In this document: positions 11,002-19,248 of the stretch, one piece after another
Layout: each line of letters starts with the position of its first letter
How positions within the stretch are numbered: the first letter of the stretch is position 1
NCBI RefSeq assembly: GCF_027941835.1
Contig: NZ_CP116005.1
Span: 1,131,501-1,195,500, forward strand
DNA: 64,000 bases
Source of the DNA: Sphingosinicella microcystinivorans
Lineage (GTDB): Bacteria > Pseudomonadota > Alphaproteobacteria > Sphingomonadales > Sphingomonadaceae
Direction of reading: 5' to 3'
The notes under the pieces: generated by a model
Seen by the model: the letters and a program-made list of their open reading frames with translations, nothing else
Databases searched by the model: none
Told to the model about the DNA's origin: nothing
Position numbers and translations under genes: made by a program

Positions 11002-11082
11002 GCGTCCCTCGACTTCGCTCGGGATGAAGGACCTTTATACCCTGCAAGAACGTATCTCATCCCGAGCGAAGTCGAGGGACGC
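11002..11082. repeat. Extragenic palindromic element, copy 1
   Basis: Two perfect 26-bp inverted arms (11002-11027 and 11057-11082, each with the core CCCTCGACTTCGCTCGGGAT) are separated by 29 bases. A second copy with the same arm and loop lengths lies at 37303-37383. It fills the gap between paaK and the TetR gene and could act as a hairpin that limits readthrough. It is a REP/BIME-like or small non-autonomous element; no coding sequence lies inside. Confidence 0.75.
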
Positions 11083-11166
11083 ATCATACCCCATGTCAGC
11101 CGTTGCGGGCGCCGCATACACCGCCTAGACACGAACGCTCTGTTATTGCGAACGAAAGGCGCGCGG

Positions 11167-11745
11167 GTGGCCCGGACACAGGCGGCGGATTATGACGAGC
11201 GGCGGATGGCCGTGCTCGACAAGGCCGCCGAGCTTTATGCGCATTCGGGGTTCCACGGCTGCTCGATCGCCGACCTCGCCGCCGCGTGCGGCATGTCGAA
11301 GTCGCTGCTCTATCACTACTTCGCCTCGAAGGAGGACATCCTCTTCGAGATCATGGACGGGCACATCGGCGCGCTTGCCGAGCTGGCGGACGCCTGCCGG
11401 GGCGAGGCCGATCCCGCGCTGCGCTTCCGCAAGCTGACGCACGGCTTCCTCGAGCTCTATGCCGACGCGTCCGCGCGGCACCGCGTGCTGGTGAACGATC
11501 TCGACAAGCTGCCCGAAAAGCGCCGGCGGCATATCGTCGATACCGAGCGCACGCTCGTCGATCTCGTCGCGCGCACCATCGGCGAGATCGCGCCGGCGCT
11601 TTCCCGGGAGGACGCCCGCGTGCGCGCCATGCTCTATTTCGGCATGATCAACTGGTCGCACACATGGTTCCGCCCCAAGGGCAGCTTCACCGTGGAGGCG
11701 CTCGCCGAGACGGTGATCGACCAGATGCTGGACGGGCTGCGCTGA
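11167..11745 (+). CDS. TetR-family regulator, probable PaaR
   Basis: A 192-residue TetR-family repressor. The helix-turn-helix is within the first 60 residues (GCSIADLAAACGMSKSLLYH), followed by YFASKEDILFEI and an all-helical ligand domain. Its position downstream of paaK and the ACCG/CGGT palindrome upstream of paaA suggest that it is the phenylacetyl-CoA-responsive repressor of the paa genes. The GTG at 11167 has AAAGG eight bases upstream; a TTG at 11146 is an alternative. The metallo-hydrolase gene that follows is separated by another palindrome. TetR identity is secure; the PaaR role is inferred. Confidence 0.85.
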   Translation: MARTQAADYDERRMAVLDKAAELYAHSGFHGCSIADLAAACGMSKSLLYHYFASKEDILFEIMDGHIGALAELADACRGEADPALRFRKLTHGFLELYADASARHRVLVNDLDKLPEKRRRHIVDTERTLVDLVARTIGEIAPALSREDARVRAMLYFGMINWSHTWFRPKGSFTVEALAETVIDQMLDGLR

Positions 11746-11759
11746 CCCGACGATCCTCC

Positions 11760-11791
11760 GGCGTCTGTCATCAGAGCTGATGACAGACGCC
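11760..11791. promoter_or_regulatory. 15-bp inverted repeat between TetR gene and MBL gene
   Basis: GGCGTCTGTCATCAG at 11760-11774 is followed by AG and then its exact reverse complement at 11777-11791. It starts 14 bases after the TetR stop and ends about 55 bases before the MBL ribosome-binding site. No T-run follows, so it is more likely an operator for the MBL-monooxygenase operon than an intrinsic terminator. Its half-sites differ from those of the paaA palindrome. Confidence 0.5.
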
Positions 11792-11859
11792 CGCCCCCGC
11801 CTCGTCTAAAGTCTTCCTCAAGGTCCGCGAATGCGGCGTGACACATGAGGAGGTTTACC

Positions 11860-12819
11860 GTGGCAAAACCATTCGCATCGTCGGCGGACACCGCCGAGAA
11901 GGTCGAGACGCTGGAGATCCTGGCGGACGGCGTCTACGCGCTGACCGCCGAGGGCGATCCCAACGTGGGCGCGATCGAGGGCGAGGATTTCGTCGTCGCC
12001 ATCGAGGCGCGCGCGACGCCGGTCGCGGCGCGCGACTGGCTGGCGAAGCTGCGCCGGCACACCGACAAGCCGGTGAAATACCTGATCCTGACGCACTATC
12101 ACGCCGTCCGCGTGCTCGGCGCGAGCGCCTTCGAGGCCGAGCACATCATCGCGAGCGAGATGACGCGGAGGCTCATCGAGGAACGCGGCATGGAGGACTG
12201 GGCGAGCGAGTTCGGCCGGATGCCGCGCCTGTTCAAGGAGCCGGACTCGGTGCCCGGCCTGACGTGGCCGACGCAGACGTTTGAAGACACGTTCAGCATC
12301 GACCTCGGCGGGACTCGCGGCACGCTCGACCTCGCCTTCTGCGGGCGCGGCCACACGGCGGGCGATATCGTCGTGTGGCACGACAAATCGAAGACGCTGT
12401 TCGCGGGCGATCTCGTCGAGGCCGAGGCGGCGCTCTATACCGGCGACGCCTTCCACATGGACTGGGCGGCGGGCACGCTCGACAAGGTGAAGGCGTACCG
12501 CGCCGAGAATTTGATCGGCGGGCGCGGCGCGGTGGCGAAGGGCGTCGCCGCGACGGACGCCGCCGTCGAGCAGACGCGCGAGTTCCTGAAGACGATGATC
12601 GACAAGGTGGGCGCCGTGCACCGCGCCGGCGGCACGCTCAAGCAGGCGTTCGAGGCGACGCACGAGGCGCTGTTCCCGAAGTTCGGCCGCTGGCCGATCT
12701 TCGAGCACTGCCTGCCCTTCGACGTGCAGCGCCTGTGGGACGAATTCGAGGGCATCGACTGGCCGCGCATCTGGACGATGGAGCGCGACCGCGAGGTCTG
12801 GGCCGAGCTTCAGGACTGA
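11860..12819 (+). CDS. Metallo-beta-lactamase-fold hydrolase with incomplete metal motif
   Basis: An MBL-fold protein of 319 residues. The canonical HxHxDH motif is represented at residues 79-84 only by HYHAVR, so the Asp and third His are missing. Later fold elements are present (GRGHTAGDIVVW, LFAGDLVEAEA). I recall close relatives with the same HYHAVR sequence next to aromatic hydroxylases, so the change looks conserved rather than degenerate. The GTG at 11860 is chosen because GAGGAGG at 11847-11853 is the ribosome-binding site; the in-frame ATG at 11845 overlaps that site. It begins an operon with the FAD monooxygenase seven bases downstream. The substrate is unknown. Confidence 0.78.
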   Translation: MAKPFASSADTAEKVETLEILADGVYALTAEGDPNVGAIEGEDFVVAIEARATPVAARDWLAKLRRHTDKPVKYLILTHYHAVRVLGASAFEAEHIIASEMTRRLIEERGMEDWASEFGRMPRLFKEPDSVPGLTWPTQTFEDTFSIDLGGTRGTLDLAFCGRGHTAGDIVVWHDKSKTLFAGDLVEAEAALYTGDAFHMDWAAGTLDKVKAYRAENLIGGRGAVAKGVAATDAAVEQTREFLKTMIDKVGAVHRAGGTLKQAFEATHEALFPKFGRWPIFEHCLPFDVQRLWDEFEGIDWPRIWTMERDREVWAELQD

Positions 12820-12825
12820 CGCAGC

Positions 12826-14400
12826 ATGGCAACGGCGATCTCAAACGCGGGCATTCCGATCCACCGCCCGATCGGCGCGTCGCCGCCGGGCACGGACGGC
12901 GAGCCTCTCGAAACGCTGATCGTCGGCGCCGGGCCGGTGGGGCTTTCGATGGCGCTCGACCTCGCGCGGCGGGGCCGCAAGGTGACGGTGCTGAGCCGGC
13001 TCGACTTCATCGCGGCGGGCTCCAAGGGCATCTGCTATTCGAAGCGCAGCCTCGACATCTGGGACCGGCTCGGCGTCGGGCAGGCGATGGTGGACCGGGG
13101 CGTCGTGTGGAATGTCGGCAAGGTGTTCTGGGGCGCGAACACGACGCCGATCTACGAGTTCGACCTGCTGCCGATCAAGGACCAGCGGCGGCCCGCCTTC
13201 ATCAACCTCCAGCAGTATCACGTGGAGGCGATCCTCGTGGAGGCGCTTGGCCAATACGCCAACGTCGACATCCGCTGGGGGCATGAACTGACGGCGCTCG
13301 ATGCGCGGGCGGACGGCGTGACCGTGACGGTGGAGGCGCCGGGGGGCGCCTACACGATCGCCGCCGACTGGCTGATCGCCTGCGACGGCAACAAGTCCAC
13401 CGTGCGCGGCCTGATGGGCCTCGATTTCGAGGGTCGCGTGTTCGAGGACAATTTCCTCATCGCCGACATCCGCATGAAAGGCGAACATCCCGCCGAGCGC
13501 TGGTTCTGGTTCGATCCGCCGTTCAACCCCGGCCAGTCCGCGCTGATGCACAAGCAGCCCGACGACGTGTGGCGGCTCGATTTCCAGCTCGGCTGGAACA
13601 TCGACCGCGAGGCGGCGATGCGCCCCGAGAACGTCGAGCCGCTGGTGCGCGCCATGCTCGGCGACCACATCGAGTTCGAGCGCGAGTGGTACAGCGTCTA
13701 CACCTTCCAGTGCCGCCGGATGCAGCGCTTCGTGCACGGCCGCGTGCTGTTCGCGGGCGACAGTGCGCACCTCGTCTCGCCGTTCGGCGCGCGCGGCGCC
13801 AACAGCGGGCTCGCCGACATCGACAACCTCGGCTGGAAGCTGGAGCTGGTGCTGGAGGGCAAGGCGCCGGAGAGCCTCCTTGAAAGCTACAACCACGAGG
13901 CGGTCGTGACGGCGGACGAGAATATCCTGAACTCCACGCGCTCCACGGATTTCCTCACCCCGAAGTCGACCGCGAGCGCGGCGTATCGCGACGCCGTGCT
14001 GAGCCTTGCGGGCGAGCACGCGTTCGCGCGGCCGTTCGTGAACAGCGGCCGGCTTTCGACCGCGGTGTCCTACCCGGCGAGCCCGCTTTCGACGCCCGAC
14101 GAGGACGCGGACTGGAACGGCGTTCCGCCCGGCTCGCCCGCGCTCGACGCGCCGATTGGCGAGGACTGGCTGCTCGGCAGGCTCGGCGGCGGCTTCCGCC
14201 TGATCGCGAACGGCTGGCAGGGCGAGGCGCCGGTGCCGGTGGTCGACGTCGCGGGCGAGGCGCTGATCCTCGATCGCTATGACCTGTCGCCAGGCAGCGC
14301 CTGCCTGATCCGGCCCGACCAGTACGTCGCGGCGCGCTGGCGGCGGCCTTCGACAGCCAAGGTCTCGGCGGCGATGGCGCGCGCGGGAGGTGCGGCATGA
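12826..14400 (+). CDS. FAD-dependent aromatic monooxygenase (MhpA/PheA-like)
   Basis: A 524-residue flavoprotein of the group A aromatic hydroxylase family. It shows the dinucleotide fold LIVGAGPVGLSMALDLA near residues 30-46, the DG motif in LIACDGNKSTVRGLMG, and the FAD ribose motif GRVLFAGDSAHLVSPFGA followed by RGANSGLADIDNLGWKL. Such enzymes hydroxylate phenolic rings using NAD(P)H and O2, for example 3-(3-hydroxyphenyl)propionate. The C-terminal thioredoxin-like domain appears shortened. It lies between the MBL protein and the DUF2783 protein, with which it overlaps (ATGA). The natural substrate is not determinable from sequence. Confidence 0.87.
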   Translation: MATAISNAGIPIHRPIGASPPGTDGEPLETLIVGAGPVGLSMALDLARRGRKVTVLSRLDFIAAGSKGICYSKRSLDIWDRLGVGQAMVDRGVVWNVGKVFWGANTTPIYEFDLLPIKDQRRPAFINLQQYHVEAILVEALGQYANVDIRWGHELTALDARADGVTVTVEAPGGAYTIAADWLIACDGNKSTVRGLMGLDFEGRVFEDNFLIADIRMKGEHPAERWFWFDPPFNPGQSALMHKQPDDVWRLDFQLGWNIDREAAMRPENVEPLVRAMLGDHIEFEREWYSVYTFQCRRMQRFVHGRVLFAGDSAHLVSPFGARGANSGLADIDNLGWKLELVLEGKAPESLLESYNHEAVVTADENILNSTRSTDFLTPKSTASAAYRDAVLSLAGEHAFARPFVNSGRLSTAVSYPASPLSTPDEDADWNGVPPGSPALDAPIGEDWLLGRLGGGFRLIANGWQGEAPVPVVDVAGEALILDRYDLSPGSACLIRPDQYVAARWRRPSTAKVSAAMARAGGAA

Positions 14401-14597
14401 GCATCAGGCGGCCCGACGACATCTACGAGGCGCTGATCGCTGCGCAGGCGGGCATGAGCGAGGCGGAGAGCCTGCGCTTCTCGGCACGGCTGATCCTGCT
14501 GCTCATCGACCGGATCGGCGACGACGCGGCGGTGACGCAAGCGATCGCAGCGGCTAGAGAACCGACTCCGGCAGCGGGATCGGATCGGCAAGCGTGA
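14397..14597 (+). CDS. DUF2783-type small protein
   Basis: A 66-residue protein (RPDDIYEALIAAQAGMSEAE and a second helix RLILLLIDRIGD) that matches the small DUF2783 family as I recall it. The family is commonly found just after FAD-dependent hydroxylases of this type. Its start overlaps the monooxygenase stop (ATGAGC at 14397), so it is translationally coupled and may be an accessory subunit. The function is unknown. Its last 44 bases overlap the 3' end of the convergent Rrf2 gene. Confidence 0.75.
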   Translation: MSIRRPDDIYEALIAAQAGMSEAESLRFSARLILLLIDRIGDDAAVTQAIAAAREPTPAAGSDRQA

Positions 14598-14982
14598 CCG
14601 TGTCGAGGATGCGCGCCGTCTCGTCGCGCACCATCACCATCAGGCGGTGCAGGCGGCACTCCGCTTCGGTGACGCAGTTCTCGCAGGGCTTGTAGTCGAA
14701 GCGGCTGGCGCAGGGCACCAGCGCCAGCGAGCCGCGCGTCAGCCGCACGATGTCGCCGTAGCGCACGTCGACCGGCGGCACGGCGAGCCAGTAGCCGCCG
14801 TCCGGGCCGCGCTTGGTGCCGACGATGCCGAGACGGCTGAACTCCGAGAGGATCACCGTCAGGAACTTTTTCGGGATGTTCTGCGCCTCTGCAATGTCGA
14901 CGAGCCGGATCGGCCCCTTGCCGTAATGGTCGGCAAGGTGCTGGAGCGCGCGAATTGTATACCGCGTCCGTTGAGAAAGCAT
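14554..14982 (-). CDS. Rrf2-family transcriptional regulator, RirA/IscR-like
   Basis: A 142-residue Rrf2 protein with an N-terminal winged helix (RYTIRALQHLADHYGKGPIR) and the wing KRGPDGGYWLA. Four cysteines at 91, 100, 103 and 109 (VPCASRF...KPCENCVTEAEC) match the spacing region that holds an Fe-S cluster in RirA and IscR, so it probably senses iron or Fe-S status. The ATG at 14982 is preceded by AGGGGGG. It diverges from the two-component operon and its 3' end overlaps the DUF2783 gene. Whether it regulates iron uptake, Fe-S assembly or the neighbouring operon cannot be told here. Confidence 0.85.
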   Translation of the reverse strand: MLSQRTRYTIRALQHLADHYGKGPIRLVDIAEAQNIPKKFLTVILSEFSRLGIVGTKRGPDGGYWLAVPPVDVRYGDIVRLTRGSLALVPCASRFDYKPCENCVTEAECRLHRLMVMVRDETARILDTVTLADPIPLPESVL

Positions 14983-15067
14983 GGTCCCCCCTATGATGCC
15001 GCAATAAGGCAATGCCGTGGCAAAGGGCAATTGACACGTCGATACCGCCCGCTTCTTGTGCTGGCAC

Positions 15068-15742
15068 ATGCGTATCCTGCTGATCGAGGACGACGAACGC
15101 GTCGCCGCCTACGTGGCGAAGGGCCTCGGCGAGGCCGGCCACGTCGCCGAGCATATCGCCGACGGGCGCGAGGGCCTCTACCGCGTGGCCGGGGAAGCCT
15201 ATGACGTCGTGATCCTCGACCGGATGCTGCCGGGCGTCGACGGGCTCACCATCCTGCAGACGATGCGCGCCGCGGGGAACCGCACGCCGGTGATCATCCT
15301 CTCCGCGCTCGGCGAGGTGGACGAGCGGGTACGGGGCCTGCGCGCGGGATCGGACGATTACCTGACGAAGCCGTTCGCCATGTCGGAGCTGCTGGCGCGG
15401 ATCGAGGCGCTCGGGCGGCGGCCCGCGGCGGCGCCATCGAAATCGACGCTCGCCGTCGCCGACCTCGAGATCGACCTCCTGTCGCGCACCGTCTCGCGCG
15501 GCGGCAGGCGCATCCCGCTCAGCACGCTCGAGTTCCGGCTGCTCGAATACATGGCGCGGCACGCCGGGCACGTGCTCACCCGCACGATGATCCTGGAGGC
15601 GGTGTGGGACTATAATTTCGACCCGCAGACCAACATCGTCGACCAGCACGTGAGCCACCTGCGCCAGAAGATCGACAAGGGCTTCGACGTGCCGCTGATC
15701 GAGACCGTGCGCGGCGCCGGATACAGCCTGCGGAGGCCGTAG
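15068..15742 (+). CDS. OmpR/PhoB-family response regulator
   Basis: This 224-residue response regulator has a receiver domain (acidic pocket IEDDE, phosphoacceptor Asp51 in VVILDRMLPGVDGL, Lys101 in YLTKPFA) and a C-terminal winged-helix DNA-binding domain (FRLLEYMARHAG, VSHLRQKIDKG, RGAGYSLRRP). The ATG at 15068 starts the receiver fold exactly; a GTG at 15056 would add four residues, and neither has a strong ribosome-binding site. The sensor kinase follows after one base. Regulons of such QseB/TctD-like pairs cannot be predicted from sequence alone. Confidence 0.9.
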   Translation: MRILLIEDDERVAAYVAKGLGEAGHVAEHIADGREGLYRVAGEAYDVVILDRMLPGVDGLTILQTMRAAGNRTPVIILSALGEVDERVRGLRAGSDDYLTKPFAMSELLARIEALGRRPAAAPSKSTLAVADLEIDLLSRTVSRGGRRIPLSTLEFRLLEYMARHAGHVLTRTMILEAVWDYNFDPQTNIVDQHVSHLRQKIDKGFDVPLIETVRGAGYSLRRP

Positions 15743-15743
15743 G

Positions 15744-17117
15744 GTGCGCCGGGCGGCCTTCCGTTTCTCACGCGGCATGACGTTCCGCCTCGCACTCGCC
15801 TACAGCGCGCTGTTCGTCGTGTCCTACGCGGCGATGGGGGGGCTCGCCTGGTGGATCTTCGTGACCTCTCCGCTCGCCGAGGTCCGCGGGACGGTGCTGG
15901 CCGAGGTACAGGCGCTTTCGTCCGTGTATGAGCGGAAAGGCGCGTCGGCGCTGGTCGCGGCGTTGAACGCGCGCACGGAGAAACCCGCGCGGCGGCGCGC
16001 CTTCCACGCCCTGATCGGACCCGGCGGCGAATGGATCGCCGCAAACATGCCCGCCCCGCCGCCGCTCGTGGCAAGCCCGTGGTTCCGTTTCGAGTTCGAG
16101 ACCTTCGAGCACGGCCTCGCGCGGGAGAACGAGGCCTATACCTACGAGCGGCGCTTTCCGGACGGCACACGCCTGCTGGTGGCCCGCGATACCGAGGACG
16201 TCGACGAACGCGAGGAGCTGATCGGCCAGGCGATCGGTTGGGGCACGGCCGTTGCGGTGCTGCTGGGCGTGCTCGGCGGCGTGCTCATGAGCCGCGCCGT
16301 CGGCCGCCGCATCGACGCCATCACCGGCACGGCGGAGCGCGTGATGGCGGGCGATCTCAGCGGCCGCGTCGAGCTTCGGGGCACCGGCGACGACTTCGAC
16401 CATCTCGCCGAGACGCTGAACGCCATGCTGGACCGCATCGAAAGCCTGATCCAGTCCGTGGCGCGCGTTTCGGACAGCATCGCGCACGAGCTGCGCACGC
16501 CGCTGGCGCGCATCCGCGCCGATCTCGAGGAGCTGGACGGCGCCGGCGACGCCGCGACGCGGGAGGCGCTGATCGCGCAGGCGAACGAGAGCGCCGCGCG
16601 CCTGCAATCGACCTTCGACGCGCTGCTGCGCATCGCGCGCATCGAGGCCGGCCGCCACGCGCTGGCGGCGGACAGCGTGAACCTGTCGGCGCTCGTCGCC
16701 GACGCCGCCGAACTCTACGCCCCCGCCGCCGAAGCCGAGGGCCTGCGGCTCGACAGCGATGTCGAGCCCGGCATCCGCGTGTGGGGCGACCGCGACCTGC
16801 TGTTCCAGGCGGTCGCCAACCTGATCGACAACGCCGTGAAATACACGCCCCCCGGCGGCAGCGTCCGCGTTGCGCTGGCCCGCGAGGGCGCACGCGCCCG
16901 GATCGGCGTGACGGACGACGGCCCCGGCGTCGGCGCGGACGACCTGCCGCGCATCACCGAGCGCTTCTTCCGCGCGCCCGCACAGGCCGCCGCCGCCGGG
17001 CAGGGCCTCGGCCTCGCGCTCGTCGACGCGGTCGCGCGCTGCCACCGCGCCGAGCTTGCATTCCGGAACGAGAGCCCCGGCCTCGCCGCGACACTGCGCC
17101 TGCCGCTCGCCAACTGA
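15744..17117 (+). CDS. Two-component sensor histidine kinase
   Basis: A 457-residue membrane kinase. TM helices lie at about 14-40 and 162-183 around a periplasmic sensor loop of about 120 residues, followed by a HAMP domain. The phosphoacceptor is His248 (SDSIAHELRTPLARI), and the ATPase boxes are NLIDNAVKYTPPGG, TDDGPGVG and GQGLGLALV. It is co-transcribed with the response regulator one base upstream. The GTG at 15744 is used because it is the first codon after the regulator stop; an ATG at 15778 lies in another frame. The signal sensed is unknown. Confidence 0.9.
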   Translation: MRRAAFRFSRGMTFRLALAYSALFVVSYAAMGGLAWWIFVTSPLAEVRGTVLAEVQALSSVYERKGASALVAALNARTEKPARRRAFHALIGPGGEWIAANMPAPPPLVASPWFRFEFETFEHGLARENEAYTYERRFPDGTRLLVARDTEDVDEREELIGQAIGWGTAVAVLLGVLGGVLMSRAVGRRIDAITGTAERVMAGDLSGRVELRGTGDDFDHLAETLNAMLDRIESLIQSVARVSDSIAHELRTPLARIRADLEELDGAGDAATREALIAQANESAARLQSTFDALLRIARIEAGRHALAADSVNLSALVADAAELYAPAAEAEGLRLDSDVEPGIRVWGDRDLLFQAVANLIDNAVKYTPPGGSVRVALAREGARARIGVTDDGPGVGADDLPRITERFFRAPAQAAAAGQGLGLALVDAVARCHRAELAFRNESPGLAATLRLPLAN

Positions 17118-17224
17118 ACGCGCGCGGCGCACGCGCCGCCTCAACATGGACGCATCCAAATGTTCGGCCAACGCGGCCGCCATCTCCGCCGCGCAGGGGG
17201 TCTCCGTAGTTTCCGGAGACCGAC

Positions 17225-18496
17225 ATGCAGAGCGCCCGCGCCCTTCGCCGCGCCCCGACCGACACGTGGAAGCCGCTGCGCGTGCCCGATGCGCCGATGC
17301 GGCGCAGCACGGCCGCGGTTCAGGCAGCGATCCTCGTCTATGACCTTCGCGCAAGCGGCGTCGTCCGCAACGCGCTCCGGATCGCCGCGGCGGCGGCCGC
17401 GTCGGGGCTTGCCGCCGAGCTCTGGGTCGTGCGCCGCACCGGCGCCTTCGCGGCGGAGGCTGGCGGCGTCCCCGTGCGCGTGATCGCGGAGGGCGCGGCG
17501 CGCCTCTCGCGCGTTGCCGACAGCGCCCTGACGCTCCCGGCGCTCGCCGCCGCGATCCGCCGCGTCCGGCCCGCCGTTCTGCTCTCCTCGGGCAACCACA
17601 TGCACGCCTTCGCCTGCGCCGCGCATCGCCTGTCCGGCGTGTCCGGCACGCGGCTGGTGGGCCGCGCGAGCAACGCGCTCGCCGCCGCCACGCCGCCCAA
17701 GCGCGCGGGGCTTGCGGCGGGGCCGATCCGGCGGAGCGCCGTGGCGCTCGAACGCGCGCAGTTCGGCATGATGGACGGCGTGATCGCCGTGTCGCGCGAG
17801 CTTGCCGACGACCTCAATCGCCGCGCCGGGGTTTCCGGCGCGCGGCTCGCCGTGATCCCGAACGGCGTCGATGTCGACGCGATCGGCCGCGATGCGAAGG
17901 CCCCGGTCGACCACCCGTGGTTCGCGGACGGCACGCCGCCGGTGGTGATCGCGGTGGGCCGGCTGAGCCCGCAGAAGGATTTCGGCACGCTGATCCGCGC
18001 CTTCGCCGCCGCGCGGCGCGCGCGCCCGCTGCGGCTCGTCATCCTCGGCGACGGCCCGGCATCCGAGCGCGCGCGGCTGACGGCGCTTGCGGAGACGCTC
18101 GGCGTCGGCACCGACCTGTGGCTCGGCGGCTATCAGGCGAACCCGCACGCCTTCGTTGCGCGCGCGCGGCTCTCGGCGCTCTCGTCGCGCTGGGAAGGGG
18201 CCAGCAACGTGCTGATCGAGGCGTTCGCCTGCGGCACGCCGGTCGTCGCCACCGCCTGCCCCACCGGCGTCCGCGAGGTGCTGACGGAGGCCTGCGGCAC
18301 GCTGGTCCCGGTCGGCGACGACGCGGCGATGGCGGCAGCCCTGCTGGCGCGCCTCGACGCGCCGCGTGATGCCGCGGCGTGCCGCGCGCGCGCCGCCGAT
18401 TTCAGCCTGCGCGCGATGACGGACGGATACGCGCGCTACCTGCACGCGATGGTTCGGGAGACGGCCCGAGAGACGGTCCGCGAGACGGTGCGATGA
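17225..18496 (+). CDS. Glycosyltransferase family 4 (GT-B fold)
   Basis: A 423-residue GT-B glycosyltransferase of the GT4 type. It has an acceptor domain with an N-terminal ILVYDLRASGVVRNALR segment, VIPNGVDVDAIGRD, VIAVGRLSPQKDFGTLIRAF and the donor-binding EX7E region in LIEAFACGTPVVATACPTG. It would transfer a sugar from a nucleotide donor to a lipid or polysaccharide acceptor at the membrane. The ATG has GGAG upstream. The last 15 residues are a short RET(A/V) repeat encoded by three 12-bp units at 18455-18490. The stop overlaps the methyltransferase start, which suggests a cell-surface glycan pair. Confidence 0.85.
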   Translation: MQSARALRRAPTDTWKPLRVPDAPMRRSTAAVQAAILVYDLRASGVVRNALRIAAAAAASGLAAELWVVRRTGAFAAEAGGVPVRVIAEGAARLSRVADSALTLPALAAAIRRVRPAVLLSSGNHMHAFACAAHRLSGVSGTRLVGRASNALAAATPPKRAGLAAGPIRRSAVALERAQFGMMDGVIAVSRELADDLNRRAGVSGARLAVIPNGVDVDAIGRDAKAPVDHPWFADGTPPVVIAVGRLSPQKDFGTLIRAFAAARRARPLRLVILGDGPASERARLTALAETLGVGTDLWLGGYQANPHAFVARARLSALSSRWEGASNVLIEAFACGTPVVATACPTGVREVLTEACGTLVPVGDDAAMAAALLARLDAPRDAAACRARAADFSLRAMTDGYARYLHAMVRETARETVRETVR

Positions 18497-19245
18497 GGCA
18501 CGAATATTCGAAGCAGTTCTACACGCGCCGCGCCGACCGTGCCGCGCGCTCGGCGCAGGCGCTGGTGCCGCTGATCGTCGACCTGCTCGGCCCGTCGTCG
18601 GTGATCGACGTCGGCTGCGGCGACGGCATCTGGCTGAACGGCTTCCGCGCCGAGGGCGTGGAGACGGCGATCGGCCTCGACGGCCCGTGGGTGCCCGGCA
18701 AAAGCCTGCGTATCGACGCCGCGTCGTTCGTGCGCTTCGACCTCGGCAGCGCGGCCGTACCGTTCCGGCCGCCGCTGCCGCAGGCGCGCTTCGATCTCGC
18801 CATGTCGTTCGAGCTCGCCGAGCACCTCGATGAGACGCGCGCCGATGCCTTCGCCGACCTGATGGCCTCGCTGTCGGACACGCTGCTGATCTCCGCCGCC
18901 GCGCCGCATCAGGGCGGCACCGGCCATGTCAACGAGCGCTGGCCGGACTACTGGGCGGAGAAGTTCCGCGCGCGCGGCTACAAACCGTTCGACTTCCTGC
19001 GCTATGCGCTCTGGACCGACGAACGCATCGCGCCGTGGTATCGCCAGAACCTGATCGGCTATTTCCGCGGCGAAGTGCCGGAGGCCGTGCAGCGCTTCGG
19101 CGAGGCGTCGCTGCGCGGGCTGCTGGAGCGACCGCTGCCGCTCTGCCATCCCGGCGTCTTTTCCTACAAGCTCGGCAAGCTGCGCGGCTGGCTGACGCGC
19201 CCCCTCGCCACGGGCCTTGCCGAATATCGCCGCCGTCGCGGCTGA
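18493..19245 (+). CDS. Class I SAM-dependent methyltransferase
   Basis: A 250-residue protein with a Rossmann-type SAM domain. Motif I is SVIDVGCGDGIWLNGF, an acidic residue follows strand 2 (AIGLDGPW), and DLAMSFELAEHLDE lies in the motif II region. The sequence resembles methyltransferases found in polysaccharide and glycan-modification loci. Its ATG overlaps the glycosyltransferase stop (ATGA at 18493-18496), so the two are coupled and may decorate the same glycan. The next gene is convergent, with three bases between stops. The acceptor is unknown. Confidence 0.8.
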   Translation: MRHEYSKQFYTRRADRAARSAQALVPLIVDLLGPSSVIDVGCGDGIWLNGFRAEGVETAIGLDGPWVPGKSLRIDAASFVRFDLGSAAVPFRPPLPQARFDLAMSFELAEHLDETRADAFADLMASLSDTLLISAAAPHQGGTGHVNERWPDYWAEKFRARGYKPFDFLRYALWTDERIAPWYRQNLIGYFRGEVPEAVQRFGEASLRGLLERPLPLCHPGVFSYKLGKLRGWLTRPLATGLAEYRRRRG

Positions 19246-19248
19246 CGC

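Noticed and set aside
11002-11082. CRISPR repeat-spacer array
   Set aside because: There are only two inverted arms per site rather than direct repeats, and no cas genes.
11845-12819. ATG at 11845 as the MBL-protein start
   Set aside because: It overlaps the GAGGAGG ribosome-binding site that serves the GTG at 11860.
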